Positions 52,604 to 59,430 of a DNA stretch of 64,000 bases are shown in pieces; positions within the stretch are counted from its first letter, which is position 1; each line of letters starts with the position of its first letter. The DNA lies in IMG/VR virus record IMGVR_UViG_3300032782_000006, positions 1 through 64,000 of that record; one strand, 5' to 3'. Source of the stretch: a virus. Made by a program: the position numbers and the translations under genes. The notes below the pieces were generated by a model. It did no database searches, was not told the DNA's origin, and saw only the letters and a list, made by a program, of their open reading frames with translations.

Positions 52604-52650
52604 TGCCCTCCTAGAGCCCCTGGTGGGGAGGGATACCTGGGTAGGCCATG
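52604..52650. terminator. GC-rich stem-loop between two minus-strand units
   Basis: CCCTCC and GGGAGGG pair around an inner CCCC-TGGT-GGGG. It is the only GC-rich spot in the 160-bp gap and probably a terminator. Confidence 0.45.
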
Positions 52651-52660
52651 CAAAGTATGA

Positions 52661-52705
52661 GTTCCTTGTGAAATCTATATATATATCCATTTCATTAGGA
52701 AACTC
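52661..52705. repeat. Dispersed palindromic element, copy C
   Basis: GTTCCTTGTGAAAT, then TATATATATA, then CCATTTCATTAGGAAAC. It matches copies A and B near 42.3-42.5 kb and abuts the stop of the gene at 52704, as copy B does at 42517. Confidence 0.5.
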
Positions 52706-53168
52706 AAATTAGGTTTTCTTGTCGGAACCATTCTGTAATTGTAGCTTCGGCTTTAGCTGTAGTTTCAAATTCAAAAACGTCTTTTATTTTTTTCCAATCA
52801 ATACAATGGTTTTTGTATTGAGTTATCAAAGATGATTTATTTTTTTCGAACTTTGTCATCCTAAACTCGTTTCTACTTTCTTCCTGTTTTTGTGCGAGAG
52901 TGATAACTTTGAGTTTGGATTGTTGTAATTCTTTAATATGTAATGCTTGCTTTTTTTCTTCTTCCAACCGGATTATATCTAACTGTTTTTCATAGATTAG
53001 ATGATCGTAAAATTCAGGGACGATTCTTTCGTCTAGTATTTTATTCATTGCTTCAGATAATAATGTTGAAAGACTAGGAAGGTCATGTGACTTCTCACAA
53101 ATTTCCCATAAGTCAAGCAGTGATTTCTGGAGTTTTACAGTCTTGGATATACGTTCTATTTCAGACAC
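52704..53168 (-). CDS. Probable ribbon-helix-helix protein with coiled coil (154 aa)
   Basis: GTG start behind AGGTGA. Residues 5-50 ('RISKTVKLQKSLLDLWEICE', 'DLPSLSTLLSEAMNKILDE') look like a ribbon-helix-helix DNA-binding domain. Residues 60-115 are a Lys/Glu/Gln coiled coil. The end is a small helical part. The gap before it is full of GGACGA repeats, its likely binding sites. Confidence 0.6.
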   Translation of the reverse strand: MSEIERISKTVKLQKSLLDLWEICEKSHDLPSLSTLLSEAMNKILDERIVPEFYDHLIYEKQLDIIRLEEEKKQALHIKELQQSKLKVITLAQKQEESRNEFRMTKFEKNKSSLITQYKNHCIDWKKIKDVFEFETTAKAEATITEWFRQENLI

Positions 53169-53194
53169 TCTTTCTCACCTGAAAGATTCATTTT

Positions 53195-53335
53195 ATTTGG
53201 ACGAGGACGACGTCTTCGTCCAAGTCCTCAGACGTAAAATAGTGTACACTATTACTACGCCGTCACTGCGTCGGTGGACGACGTTTTTGGATTGACCCTT
53301 TTTAGGGTTGGACGAAAAGTTCGTCCACGTCCATT
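53195..53335. repeat. GGACGA inverted-repeat cluster
   Basis: TTGGACGAGGACGACG meets CTTCGTCCAA as a 27-bp near-palindrome (24 of 27 symmetric). TGGACGAA/TTCGTCCA follows with a 3-nt spacer, and more GGACGA copies lie between. It fills the gap before the ribbon-helix-helix gene and could be an operator array or origin. Confidence 0.55.
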
Positions 53336-53387
53336 TTTTTTGCGGATGTTTAGTTATGATTCGATCAAGAGCAATTAAAAAAACGAA

Positions 53388-53633
53388 CTATTTATCCAGG
53401 AAACCTTTCGATAAAAGGTCAAAGAATCCGTAAATATCTTTGTTCTGTAATAAAAGTTCTAGCTCTTCGCGGAACTTGTTCTCCTTGACGAAAATGTCAC
53501 GATTGAAAATGATTTTATTAATCTCGTTTTGACACTCTAAAAGCGTCAAGCGCTTCTTGAGTTCCGCAACTTCTATTTGATTTGCGAGATCATAGTTAGT
53601 GCATTCTGCACAAACACATTTAGACAGACACAT
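53388..53633 (-). CDS. Hypothetical Cys-containing protein (81 aa)
   Basis: The N-terminus MCLSKCVCAECTNYDLANQI has four cysteines in ten residues, followed by a helical Leu/Glu/Lys part ('VAELKKRLTLLECQNEINKI'). The Cys group could bind a metal. It overlaps the end of the preceding 39-residue gene. Confidence 0.5.
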   Translation of the reverse strand: MCLSKCVCAECTNYDLANQIEVAELKKRLTLLECQNEINKIIFNRDIFVKENKFREELELLLQNKDIYGFFDLLSKGFLDK

Positions 53634-53739
53634 TCCTCCGGTAGTACCAGGGATCTAGAACGTCATGGAATTCTCTAAAGGTTTTTATTAGCCTAATCGA
53701 AAACTCTTCTTCTGACAAAATAGATGTATCTGCTATCAT
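53620..53739 (-). CDS. Small hypothetical protein (39 aa)
   Basis: It begins MIADTSILSEEEFSIRLIKT and continues 'FREFHDVLDPWYYRRNVSV'. It starts at the ATG after GAGATTGTACC, a variant of the structural-gene leader. It overlaps the next gene start. The leader supports translation. Confidence 0.5.
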   Translation of the reverse strand: MIADTSILSEEEFSIRLIKTFREFHDVLDPWYYRRNVSV

Positions 53740-53974
53740 GGTACAATCTCAGTACCTAATTGATATGTCCCTGACCATATTTAAAACTATTCAAACAGTC
53801 ATTATCCAGTGGGTATCCTTCCCTACCAGGGCTTTAGCCCACCACGTTTTCCATTTTGCCAGAATATTAAGAACAATATCACAAAGTATAAATTCTTGCA
53901 AAAATAACATAGTACTATTGGAGAAGTACCACATTATCGTCACAAAAATTTAAGCTTTGACGATTTTGCGCTCT
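53740..53974. other. Gap without gene
   Basis: About 235 bp between units. It holds a GTGGG/CCCAC pair near 53809-53840. No promoter or coding frame stands out; the plus-strand frame 53738-53953 lacks a ribosome-binding site. Confidence 0.4.
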
Positions 53975-54012
53975 AAGCCTAGAGATTGTTCCACCAATCT
54001 CTGGCTTTTCCA
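53975..54012 (-). terminator. Terminator after the 54034 gene
   Basis: AAGCC-T-AGAGATTG and CAATCTCT-GGCTT pair with one bulge around TTCCAC. It lies 20-60 bp after the stop of the minus-strand gene. Confidence 0.6.
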
Positions 54013-54033
54013 TTCACTGACAGTATTTCCTAA

Positions 54034-54492
54034 TTACCTATTTTCTGAATAATAACCCCATCCTTCGTCATGAGTATACAATTTAAATTGTTTATAATTA
54101 ATATTTGGAGAATCAGGTTCATCAATAGACGAATATACTCCTAAATTACTAATCCAAACCGCAGGCTTTTTACTATCCACAAATGGATAATCTGTTCCAA
54201 ACGATATCCAAACCATTTTTGGAGTTTGTTTTATCATTCTCTCCTCTTCACATTCAGGGATTAGGTTCCCAAACTTAGTCTTCATTTCAAAAAGAAATTT
54301 ATCAATTTTTGAATAAGTCTCATTCGATATATTGTCGTCCTCAAACGGATCATAAATTCGTTTTCCATTTTGGTATACTTCATATTCCAGGAACAGTCTA
54401 TCAATCGATATTGCATATCGAGTAACTAATTTTATACCATCATCTAACAATAAATTGTAATCAATATTGGGTATATTTTCTAAATTTATCAT
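54034..54492 (-). CDS. Hypothetical protein (152 aa)
   Basis: GGAGAAC precedes ATG. It is alpha/beta with 'RYAISIDRLFLEYEVYQNGK' and 'MVWISFGTDYPFVDSKKPAVW'. It is the last gene of a small-protein operon and is followed by a terminator. No family is recognised. Confidence 0.6.
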   Translation of the reverse strand: MINLENIPNIDYNLLLDDGIKLVTRYAISIDRLFLEYEVYQNGKRIYDPFEDDNISNETYSKIDKFLFEMKTKFGNLIPECEEERMIKQTPKMVWISFGTDYPFVDSKKPAVWISNLGVYSSIDEPDSPNINYKQFKLYTHDEGWGYYSENR

Positions 54493-54512
54493 AATTTAGT
54501 TCTCCATTTCCG

Positions 54513-54725
54513 TTACAAATCGGATTCTTTAGTTACATGATAACTAAAATCTACAAGCTCATCATATGCACGATTATATGTTGCATATACATTCTCAGAA
54601 CTTAACGGGGAATAACACTCATTCCTACAGTCTAAATACGTTTTTACCTCGTCAATTAGCTCTTGCAACTCTTGAATAAAATCTAAAACGTCTTTTTTAT
54701 CAAGCCCTTGATCCAAATATGACAT
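54513..54725 (-). CDS. Hypothetical helical protein (70 aa)
   Basis: It starts MSYLDQGLDKKDVLDFIQEL at ATG behind AAAGGAG. Two acidic helices follow. An upstream start would add 17 residues with a worse site. No family is recognised. Confidence 0.6.
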   Translation of the reverse strand: MSYLDQGLDKKDVLDFIQELQELIDEVKTYLDCRNECYSPLSSENVYATYNRAYDELVDFSYHVTKESDL

Positions 54726-54757
54726 TTTATATTCTCCTTTTTTAAAAAGTATCAATT

Positions 54758-54970
54758 TTATATGTTTTGAAAACAAAAATGTAAAAACCTGCGATCAGTA
54801 TCACAAACTTCATTATAAACTCGTTCTACATCAAACTCAAGATTTACATTTTTGAAAGCTTTAATATACAATTCAAAAAAATTGAACGCATCTTTCTCAT
54901 CATCCAGATTCCCTACAAATCCCAATATTTCATTCGCGATATCCACTTCATTTATTCCATTGTTTGTCAT
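54758..54970 (-). CDS. Hypothetical acidic protein (70 aa)
   Basis: It begins MTNNGINEVDIANEILGFVG and has three helices with Phe and Asp. GGAG lies 10 nt before ATG. It belongs to the 55323-54034 run of small genes. Confidence 0.6.
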   Translation of the reverse strand: MTNNGINEVDIANEILGFVGNLDDEKDAFNFFELYIKAFKNVNLEFDVERVYNEVCDTDRRFLHFCFQNI

Positions 54971-55011
54971 TTATGCTCAGCTCCGTTGTTCTAAAAATTA
55001 ATAATAGTAGT

Positions 55012-55323
55012 TTATTCATCGTCAGAATCAAGCTCTGTCTCAAAAACCTTCAATTCGGGATATTTATCTAGCAATTCCCAACTTTCCGAACGTGCAATCT
55101 GCGCAAATGCAAATTCGTCTGAAACTACTTCTCCATAATCACGATCCCCTTCCCATTGAGAAGTAAATATCAGCACAAACTTTTTTGATTTTTTAAGTTT
55201 AGTCAACCCTAGATGTTTTCCAGTTCCACCGTTCGTATAATTACGTCCATCCCAAATATCTAGGTTAGAATTTGATTTTACACGAGCAACCACATTACCA
55301 TCATTATCATAAACATTTACCAT
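55012..55323 (-). CDS. Hypothetical protein (103 aa)
   Basis: The sequence has 'MVNVYDNDGNVVARVKSNSN', 'GRNYTNGGTGKHLGLTKLKK' and 'KKFVLIFTSQWEGDRDYGEV'. It looks like a small beta domain seen in host-takeover proteins, but I cannot name it. A regulon promoter lies at 55398. First gene of its operon. Confidence 0.6.
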   Translation of the reverse strand: MVNVYDNDGNVVARVKSNSNLDIWDGRNYTNGGTGKHLGLTKLKKSKKFVLIFTSQWEGDRDYGEVVSDEFAFAQIARSESWELLDKYPELKVFETELDSDDE

Positions 55324-55397
55324 TTGTATCAGCCTCTTTGTCCAAAATTAATATTTTTGTGTTCTCCTTTAATCTTATTTCTTACAATACCTACTAT

Positions 55398-55425
55398 GTC
55401 TGCAAAATATATAAACTTTTCGGAA
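55398..55425 (-). promoter_or_regulatory. Regulon promoter copy (55323 operon)
   Basis: On the minus strand TTCCGAAAAG, TTTATATA, TTTTGCAGAC. AAAGGAGAAC in the leader repeats the site used by other regulon genes. Confidence 0.65.
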
Positions 55426-55697
55426 CAATATTTAATAAAGAATCCTTCCAAAATAAATTTTCAAAAAAATAAATCTTTAAGGAATTTTATGAACCTAAAA
55501 ACGATAAGTAGTAATCCGACAGGTTGATAACAACAACCCATCGGTGACACCGCTATCTCAAATTTCGCACAAAATCCGATGATACCAGATATAGTATTTT
55601 TCCAAACATACTACTCTTTTCTACATTATAAACATTTCCTATTTTATCTATGTAATAATTTGGATTTATTACATAGGTCACATCCGTACAATATTAA
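55426..55697. other. Gap without gene
   Basis: Holds GGTTG/CAACC and CGGTG/CACCG small stems at 55520-55550, possibly a terminator for the upstream operon. No gene is supported. Confidence 0.4.
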
Positions 55698-55997
55698 TCA
55701 TTCCCCAGTTACGTTCTTTACATATTCCAGCATCAATCTCATATTTTCATGCAACTGCTCTATAATTTCTACCCAAGATTTGGCCTCTCCTAAAAACCAT
55801 CCATAGTCTTCATTATATAGTAAAAGTCGATTATCTGAAGAAAACCCATAAACTTGATACTCCATAGGATAAACCATTCCAGGATTGTTATCCCCAAGTC
55901 CATATTTAGTCCGAGTTCGTAAAAAATTACCCCTATCTGTCTCTTCATTCAACTTTTCTACAAATTCTTCGTCAATTACATAATTAGTAACTACCAT
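55698..55997 (-). CDS. Hypothetical protein (99 aa), paralogue of 44892 gene
   Basis: ATG at 55997 is 7 nt after GGAG. The part 'YQVYGFSSDNRLLLYNEDYGWFLGEAKSWVEII' matches the 44892 protein. The rest is helical and acidic. Two copies in one virus suggest a duplicated regulatory or host-interaction domain. Confidence 0.65.
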   Translation of the reverse strand: MVVTNYVIDEEFVEKLNEETDRGNFLRTRTKYGLGDNNPGMVYPMEYQVYGFSSDNRLLLYNEDYGWFLGEAKSWVEIIEQLHENMRLMLEYVKNVTGE

Positions 55998-56012
55998 AAT
56001 CAAACTCCATGA

Positions 56013-56279
56013 TCAATATTCCCAAGACTCATGATATTTTCTACTAGCTGACCTTACTCCTAAAAATTCTTTAACAATTCCATCAGCTACAGTATGAGCC
56101 CAATCTATAAAGTTTTCTTGGGTTTTATACACTTTTTTATGTTGACCCTCTTCGATTTCATAGTTGAAATACATTCCGTCCTCGTCTTCATCAAATTCGT
56201 CAAGCGTATTTTCAATAAAAAAAGGAACGTACCCCAACTGCTCCAAATAATGTGACCGGATGGCTTCTTTAGTACTCAT
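56013..56279 (-). CDS. Hypothetical acidic protein (88 aa)
   Basis: It begins MSTKEAIRSHYLEQLGYVPF, then has a DEDEDG acidic stretch and 'AHTVADGIVKEFLG'. No strong ribosome-binding site is seen. Same operon direction as its neighbours. Confidence 0.55.
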   Translation of the reverse strand: MSTKEAIRSHYLEQLGYVPFFIENTLDEFDEDEDGMYFNYEIEEGQHKKVYKTQENFIDWAHTVADGIVKEFLGVRSASRKYHESWEY

Positions 56280-56344
56280 TTTGCATCATAAAATAGTATT
56301 ACCATCCAAATTATAAACTGATCTTGATCTTACTTAAAATTTAT

Positions 56345-56866
56345 TTAAAGTTTTTGAATACTATAACTTAGAGGATACGAATTATCTTCACCTTCTACTC
56401 TTTTTGAACTCCATTCCTCATTTTCTTCTTTAGCAATTCGTTTTCTCACTCTTCTAGCTTGATTTAAAAAAGTGTCATACTCTTTAGGATTCTCTTTTTG
56501 TTTAATCCTATATCCTATAATAGTAATCATTAACTCATTCAAGTTATGTTCCATATTTGATTTAGATTTTATATAATCATACATCTGCTCATAGATTTGA
56601 TCTCTAGTTAAACATTGATTATCTTTGGACTGGATTACTGTTGTTCCACTATACTCTTTTATTGCATCTTTTTTTTCACTCCGAACCATATTTTCTAGTC
56701 GGCTCAGAACTTTTTCAATTTTATCAAATTCATCTAGTATTTGTGGAATTTCTCCTAAATCTTTTCTCAATATAGTATCTATAAATATATCCTCTAATCG
56801 TTTCTTTGATTCTTTTAAAGTCTCTTTTGCATTTTCACATTTTTCTATTTTCTTATTTAGCTCCAA
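56345..56866 (-). CDS. Coiled-coil hypothetical protein (173 aa)
   Basis: TTG at 56866 lies 6 nt after GGAGGT; the upstream ATG has no such site. Residues 1-60 form a Lys/Glu coiled coil ('KKIEKCENAKETLKESKKRL'). The C-terminal half is helical and basic ('NQARRVRKRIAKEENEEWSS'). No family is recognised. Confidence 0.6.
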   Translation of the reverse strand: MELNKKIEKCENAKETLKESKKRLEDIFIDTILRKDLGEIPQILDEFDKIEKVLSRLENMVRSEKKDAIKEYSGTTVIQSKDNQCLTRDQIYEQMYDYIKSKSNMEHNLNELMITIIGYRIKQKENPKEYDTFLNQARRVRKRIAKEENEEWSSKRVEGEDNSYPLSYSIQKL

Positions 56867-56893
56867 ATCATTACCTCCTACACACATTCTCAT

Positions 56894-57121
56894 TCACGCT
56901 GTAATAAACGCGGTTCCTTCAGTTTGTTTTATATACTCTTTATATTCTCTGAATAATTGATGTTGAGTGATCAACTGTATAGGTTTATTTTGATCAGACC
57001 AGTGGACTGTTAAATCTCCATAAATATCTATTTTTACAGAATCTCTAACTTCTCCATCATTAATTCTATATTTTATACTTTTTATTAGAGTATCTCTCCA
57101 CTCTCCATACGTCATCGTCAT
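56894..57121 (-). CDS. Hypothetical protein (75 aa)
   Basis: It starts MTMTYGEWRDTLIKSIKYRI at ATG 6 nt after GAGG. A small alpha/beta pattern 'VKIDIYGDLTVHWSDQNKPI' follows. It lies 8 bp after the preceding gene. Confidence 0.6.
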   Translation of the reverse strand: MTMTYGEWRDTLIKSIKYRINDGEVRDSVKIDIYGDLTVHWSDQNKPIQLITQHQLFREYKEYIKQTEGTAFITA

Positions 57122-57129
57122 GTTTGACC

Positions 57130-57426
57130 TCACCAAATCGTGAACGTCCAACCGTCATATGCCTGTATCCATTCAAGTCCAGCATAATCTATAATGATTT
57201 TGATATCTTCTACAGTAGCAGTATATGGTTTTAATAACTTCACATTTTCTTGTCTAGATTCTGGACTTAATCTATTCAACCATTTCTCAAACGGTTGTTT
57301 CCATTGTGGCCTATAATCAAAATTTATAAAAGGATCATAAATCATTACAATTTTATTGTACAAGACAAAATCTTTGATTACCTCTTCTTTTTCTGCATCG
57401 GTAGGTTGTTTTCCCTTTACTTCCAT
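57130..57426 (-). CDS. Hypothetical protein (98 aa)
   Basis: It starts MEVKGKQPTDAEKEEVIKDF behind GGAGAA. It is helical with Trp and Tyr ('KWLNRLSPESRQENVKLLKP', 'WIQAYDGWTFTIW'). A regulon promoter lies at 57477. It heads a four-gene run. Confidence 0.6.
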   Translation of the reverse strand: MEVKGKQPTDAEKEEVIKDFVLYNKIVMIYDPFINFDYRPQWKQPFEKWLNRLSPESRQENVKLLKPYTATVEDIKIIIDYAGLEWIQAYDGWTFTIW

Positions 57427-57476
57427 TGCAAATTCTCCAAATTCCAACTTACCCGTTTTTTTCTAATTCTCTATAT

Positions 57477-57503
57477 GTCTGCAAATTATTAAACCTTTTC
57501 GGA
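57477..57503 (-). promoter_or_regulatory. Regulon promoter copy (57426 operon)
   Basis: On the minus strand TTCCGAAAAGG, TTTAATAA, TTTGCAGAC. The TATA core is weaker than in other copies. Confidence 0.6.
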
Positions 57504-57574
57504 ATAATTCTCTATAAAAAACTTTTAAAATACTTCGTATCTATCCTTTTTTGAATAATTTTCCCCTCCTATAC

Positions 57575-57778
57575 TTATTTATACCAATCTGAAGGTTTTA
57601 AATAATCGTCAATTATATCATGAATAGTTAAATATTCCTTTAAATTAGGCTTATCTTTATCTTTAAATATTATCAGTACATGATAAATCCCTTTTTCATC
57701 TTCATTATATTTATCAATTCCATCTATTATTTTTTGTAATAATGCTACTGTTTCTTTTTTAGTTACCAATTTATTCAT
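57575..57778 (-). CDS. Hypothetical protein (67 aa)
   Basis: It begins MNKLVTKKETVALLQKIIDG and has an alpha/beta pattern ('GIYHVLIIFKDKDKPNLKEYLTIHDIIDDYL'). GGAGGT precedes ATG and lies inside the end of the upstream gene, so the two are coupled. Confidence 0.6.
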   Translation of the reverse strand: MNKLVTKKETVALLQKIIDGIDKYNEDEKGIYHVLIIFKDKDKPNLKEYLTIHDIIDDYLKPSDWYK

Positions 57779-57935
57779 ACCTCCAATAATTCAATTCATC
57801 ATTTGTTGCTTCTAAATAATCTTCTCTAAATATTTCATAATCATCATCAATCTCATCTTTTCCAGTTTGTTCTAAATATGCTTTTTGACAATCATATTCT
57901 AGTTCATCATCTTCGTAACAACCATCCATAGTCAT
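57771..57935 (-). CDS. Small very acidic protein (54 aa)
   Basis: It begins MTMDGCYEDDELEYDCQKAY. About a third of the residues are Asp or Glu. GAGGTGAAC precedes ATG, and its end overlaps the next start. DNA mimicry or an anti-restriction or inhibitor role is conceivable but unproven. Confidence 0.6.
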   Translation of the reverse strand: MTMDGCYEDDELEYDCQKAYLEQTGKDEIDDDYEIFREDYLEATNDELNYWRYE

Positions 57936-57961
57936 AATCAAGTTCACCTCAATACATAATT

Positions 57962-57989
57962 GTCCGTAAAATATATAAACTTATCGGAA
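57962..57989 (-). promoter_or_regulatory. Regulon promoter copy (57935 gene)
   Basis: On the minus strand TTCCGATAAG, TTTATATA, TTTTACGGAC; the start codon follows 27 bp later. Confidence 0.65.
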
Positions 57990-58012
57990 CAACTTCTAAT
58001 AAAAAAAAGGGC

Positions 58013-58240
58013 TTATTTCCTAAGCCTCTCCCAAACTCCTTTTTTATCAGTCATTTTCCATTTTGCAATCATTACCTCAATATTATCCGAAATCATTTTC
58101 TTTTCTTCGGTAAGTTGGGCTATCTTTTGAGATAGTGCATTGTAATCATCAATTAACATATTCAGGTTCAAGTTTATCATTTGCAATTTCTCTTCCGGCG
58201 ATCTATGACATTCTATTATTTCGGCTTCTTTCACTGACAT
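58013..58240 (-). CDS. Coiled-coil protein (75 aa)
   Basis: ATG at 58240 lies 5 nt after GGAGTGA. Residues 10-60 form a coiled coil ('LQMINLNLNMLIDDYNALSQ', 'KIAQLTEEKKMISDNIEVMI'). A regulon promoter lies upstream. No family is recognised. Confidence 0.65.
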   Translation of the reverse strand: MSVKEAEIIECHRSPEEKLQMINLNLNMLIDDYNALSQKIAQLTEEKKMISDNIEVMIAKWKMTDKKGVWERLRK

Positions 58241-58282
58241 ATCATTCACTCCTTTCATTTACTATTTCATTAAACAGTAAAT

Positions 58283-58310
58283 GTCATTAAATTATATATA
58301 CTTTTCGGAA
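58283..58310 (-). promoter_or_regulatory. Regulon promoter copy (58240 gene)
   Basis: On the minus strand TTTCCGAAAAG, TATATATAATTT, AATGACA; almost identical to the plus-strand copy at 44268. Confidence 0.65.
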
Positions 58311-58357
58311 ATTATAGGGGGCAACAAATTTTAGAATTGATAATCAACAACAGACAG

Positions 58358-58394
58358 AATTAGTCGACAAATTATTAATTATTGTTGACTAATT
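58358..58394. promoter_or_regulatory. Inverted repeat in divergent gap
   Basis: AATTAGTCGACAA and TTGTTGACTAATT pair with one mismatch around 11 nt. It lies between two divergent promoters, so it may be an operator for both. Confidence 0.45.
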
Positions 58395-58500
58395 AAAAAA
58401 TCATAAATTTGCAGACGAGTCATATGTAAAATAGTGGATAGGTTTATATTTTACAAAGCTGTTCAAAAATTGGTATTTTTAAAAGAAACGGAGATAGAAA

Positions 58501-58698
58501 ATGGTTGGAAAAGGATTTATTGCCGTCCCTGCTAAAGATAATGTTGGACACGTGATTAGGATAATAGCTGCCACGTATAATTTAAAAATATATAAAGTAG
58601 TTGAAAATGCTATCCGAGACAAATACCCAGAATTTTGTGACAAATTGCTCACTGATGAACCAAAATCAGAAGAGGAAGAACCATTAGTTGAAGAATAA
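58501..58698 (+). CDS. Hypothetical small acidic-tailed protein (65 aa)
   Basis: It begins MVGKGFIAVPAKDNVGHVIR. 'NLKIYKVVENAIRDKYPEFC' resembles a ribbon-helix-helix helix pair. It ends in a Glu-rich tail. CGGAGATAG precedes ATG, and a TATA box TTTATATTTTAC lies at about 58440. Confidence 0.6.
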   Translation: MVGKGFIAVPAKDNVGHVIRIIAATYNLKIYKVVENAIRDKYPEFCDKLLTDEPKSEEEEPLVEE

Positions 58699-58715
58699 AT
58701 CAGTGTTAGGAGATT

Positions 58716-58749
58716 CCCTTAAGGAGAATATCACAAAACTCCCCAAGGG
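58716..58749. terminator. Bidirectional terminator between convergent genes
   Basis: CCCTT-AA-GGAG and CTCC-CC-AAGGG pair around 12 nt, between stops at 58698 and 58805. Confidence 0.6.
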
Positions 58750-58804
58750 TATGAATTTATTTAAATACAACTTACTAATTTACCGGATATTATTTAAACA
58801 TTTG

Positions 58805-59095
58805 TTAAACTTTACATCCATACGCTTTTTGAAAAATAGTGTCGCCACGTGCCATATTTAAATATAAATCAACTTTGTGTGAGAGTGCATAATATTTCAT
58901 CCTATACAATCCTGTACCTGTATGATAAATTACTTTATCTTTTTCTAATTGTTTCAAATATTTAATTATCGTCACTCTGTTCAATTTTGTTTCATGTACT
59001 ATATCTTTTGCACAGAGGATAGTTTGATATTTGTAAAAAACATCAATTATTCTCAGTCTATTATAGTCCCCAATAATATTGTCTATTAGAGTCAT
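58805..59095 (-). CDS. Winged-helix regulator (96 aa)
   Basis: 'AKDIVHETKLNRVTIIKYLKQLEKDKVIYHTGTGLYRMKYYAL' is a full winged helix with wing 'HTGTGLYRM'. AGGTGAAG precedes ATG. Position at the end of the ParB operon suggests a regulator of that module. Confidence 0.7.
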   Translation of the reverse strand: MTLIDNIIGDYNRLRIIDVFYKYQTILCAKDIVHETKLNRVTIIKYLKQLEKDKVIYHTGTGLYRMKYYALSHKVDLYLNMARGDTIFQKAYGCKV

Positions 59096-59116
59096 GTCTT
59101 CACCTAAAAAAAGAAT

Positions 59117-59242
59117 TTATAAATTATGTCCTGGAATATCGTCGTTCCAGCCGGAAGATAGACATTTCGGACATTTTGAAGGATAAAGCGGAACTTTAGG
59201 ATAAAAGTTTTCTCCGCATCTTTTGCAATGATAGCTCTTTAT
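59117..59242 (-). CDS. Zinc-ribbon protein with probable ATA start (41 aa)
   Basis: The frame reads 'KSYHCKRCGENFYPKVPLYP' and 'SKCPKCLSSGWNDDIPGHNL', a two-CxxC zinc ribbon. No ATG, GTG or TTG precedes the first Cys pair in this frame. ATA at 59240-59242 overlaps the upstream stop (AATAA) and lies 7 nt after GGGGGA. Alternatively a -1 shift at TGGGGGA would fuse it to the upstream zinc ribbon. It may bind nucleic acid. Confidence 0.5.
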   Translation of the reverse strand: MKSYHCKRCGENFYPKVPLYPSKCPKCLSSGWNDDIPGHNL

Positions 59243-59430
59243 TCGTCTCTCCCCCAGTCAATTACTTTTATATAATCAACTGCCATCTTATTAGAGCCGC
59301 ACATAGGACAATACACGTTTCCCAGATCCTTTTCTTTCCACTCCCAATCGCATTGTTCGCAAAACAATGTCAAATATTTAGTTAATTTTTGATCTCCTTT
59401 TTTTAAAGATGTAATGTTACTCAACCCCAC
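59239..59430 (-). CDS. Zinc-ribbon protein (63 aa)
   Basis: Cys pairs in 'TLFCEQCDWEW' and 'NVYCPMCGSNKM' form a zinc ribbon; the end is 'YIKVIDWGRDE'. It starts within the last codons of the ParB-like gene. Two zinc ribbons in a row (this and 59117) suggest a two-part nucleic-acid-binding unit. Confidence 0.65.
   Translation of the reverse strand: MGLSNITSLKKGDQKLTKYLTLFCEQCDWEWKEKDLGNVYCPMCGSNKMAVDYIKVIDWGRDE

Noticed and set aside
53738-53953. 71-codon plus-strand frame
   Set aside because: Its ATG sits on the reverse of the GAGATTGTACC leader used by the minus-strand gene; no plus-strand site.
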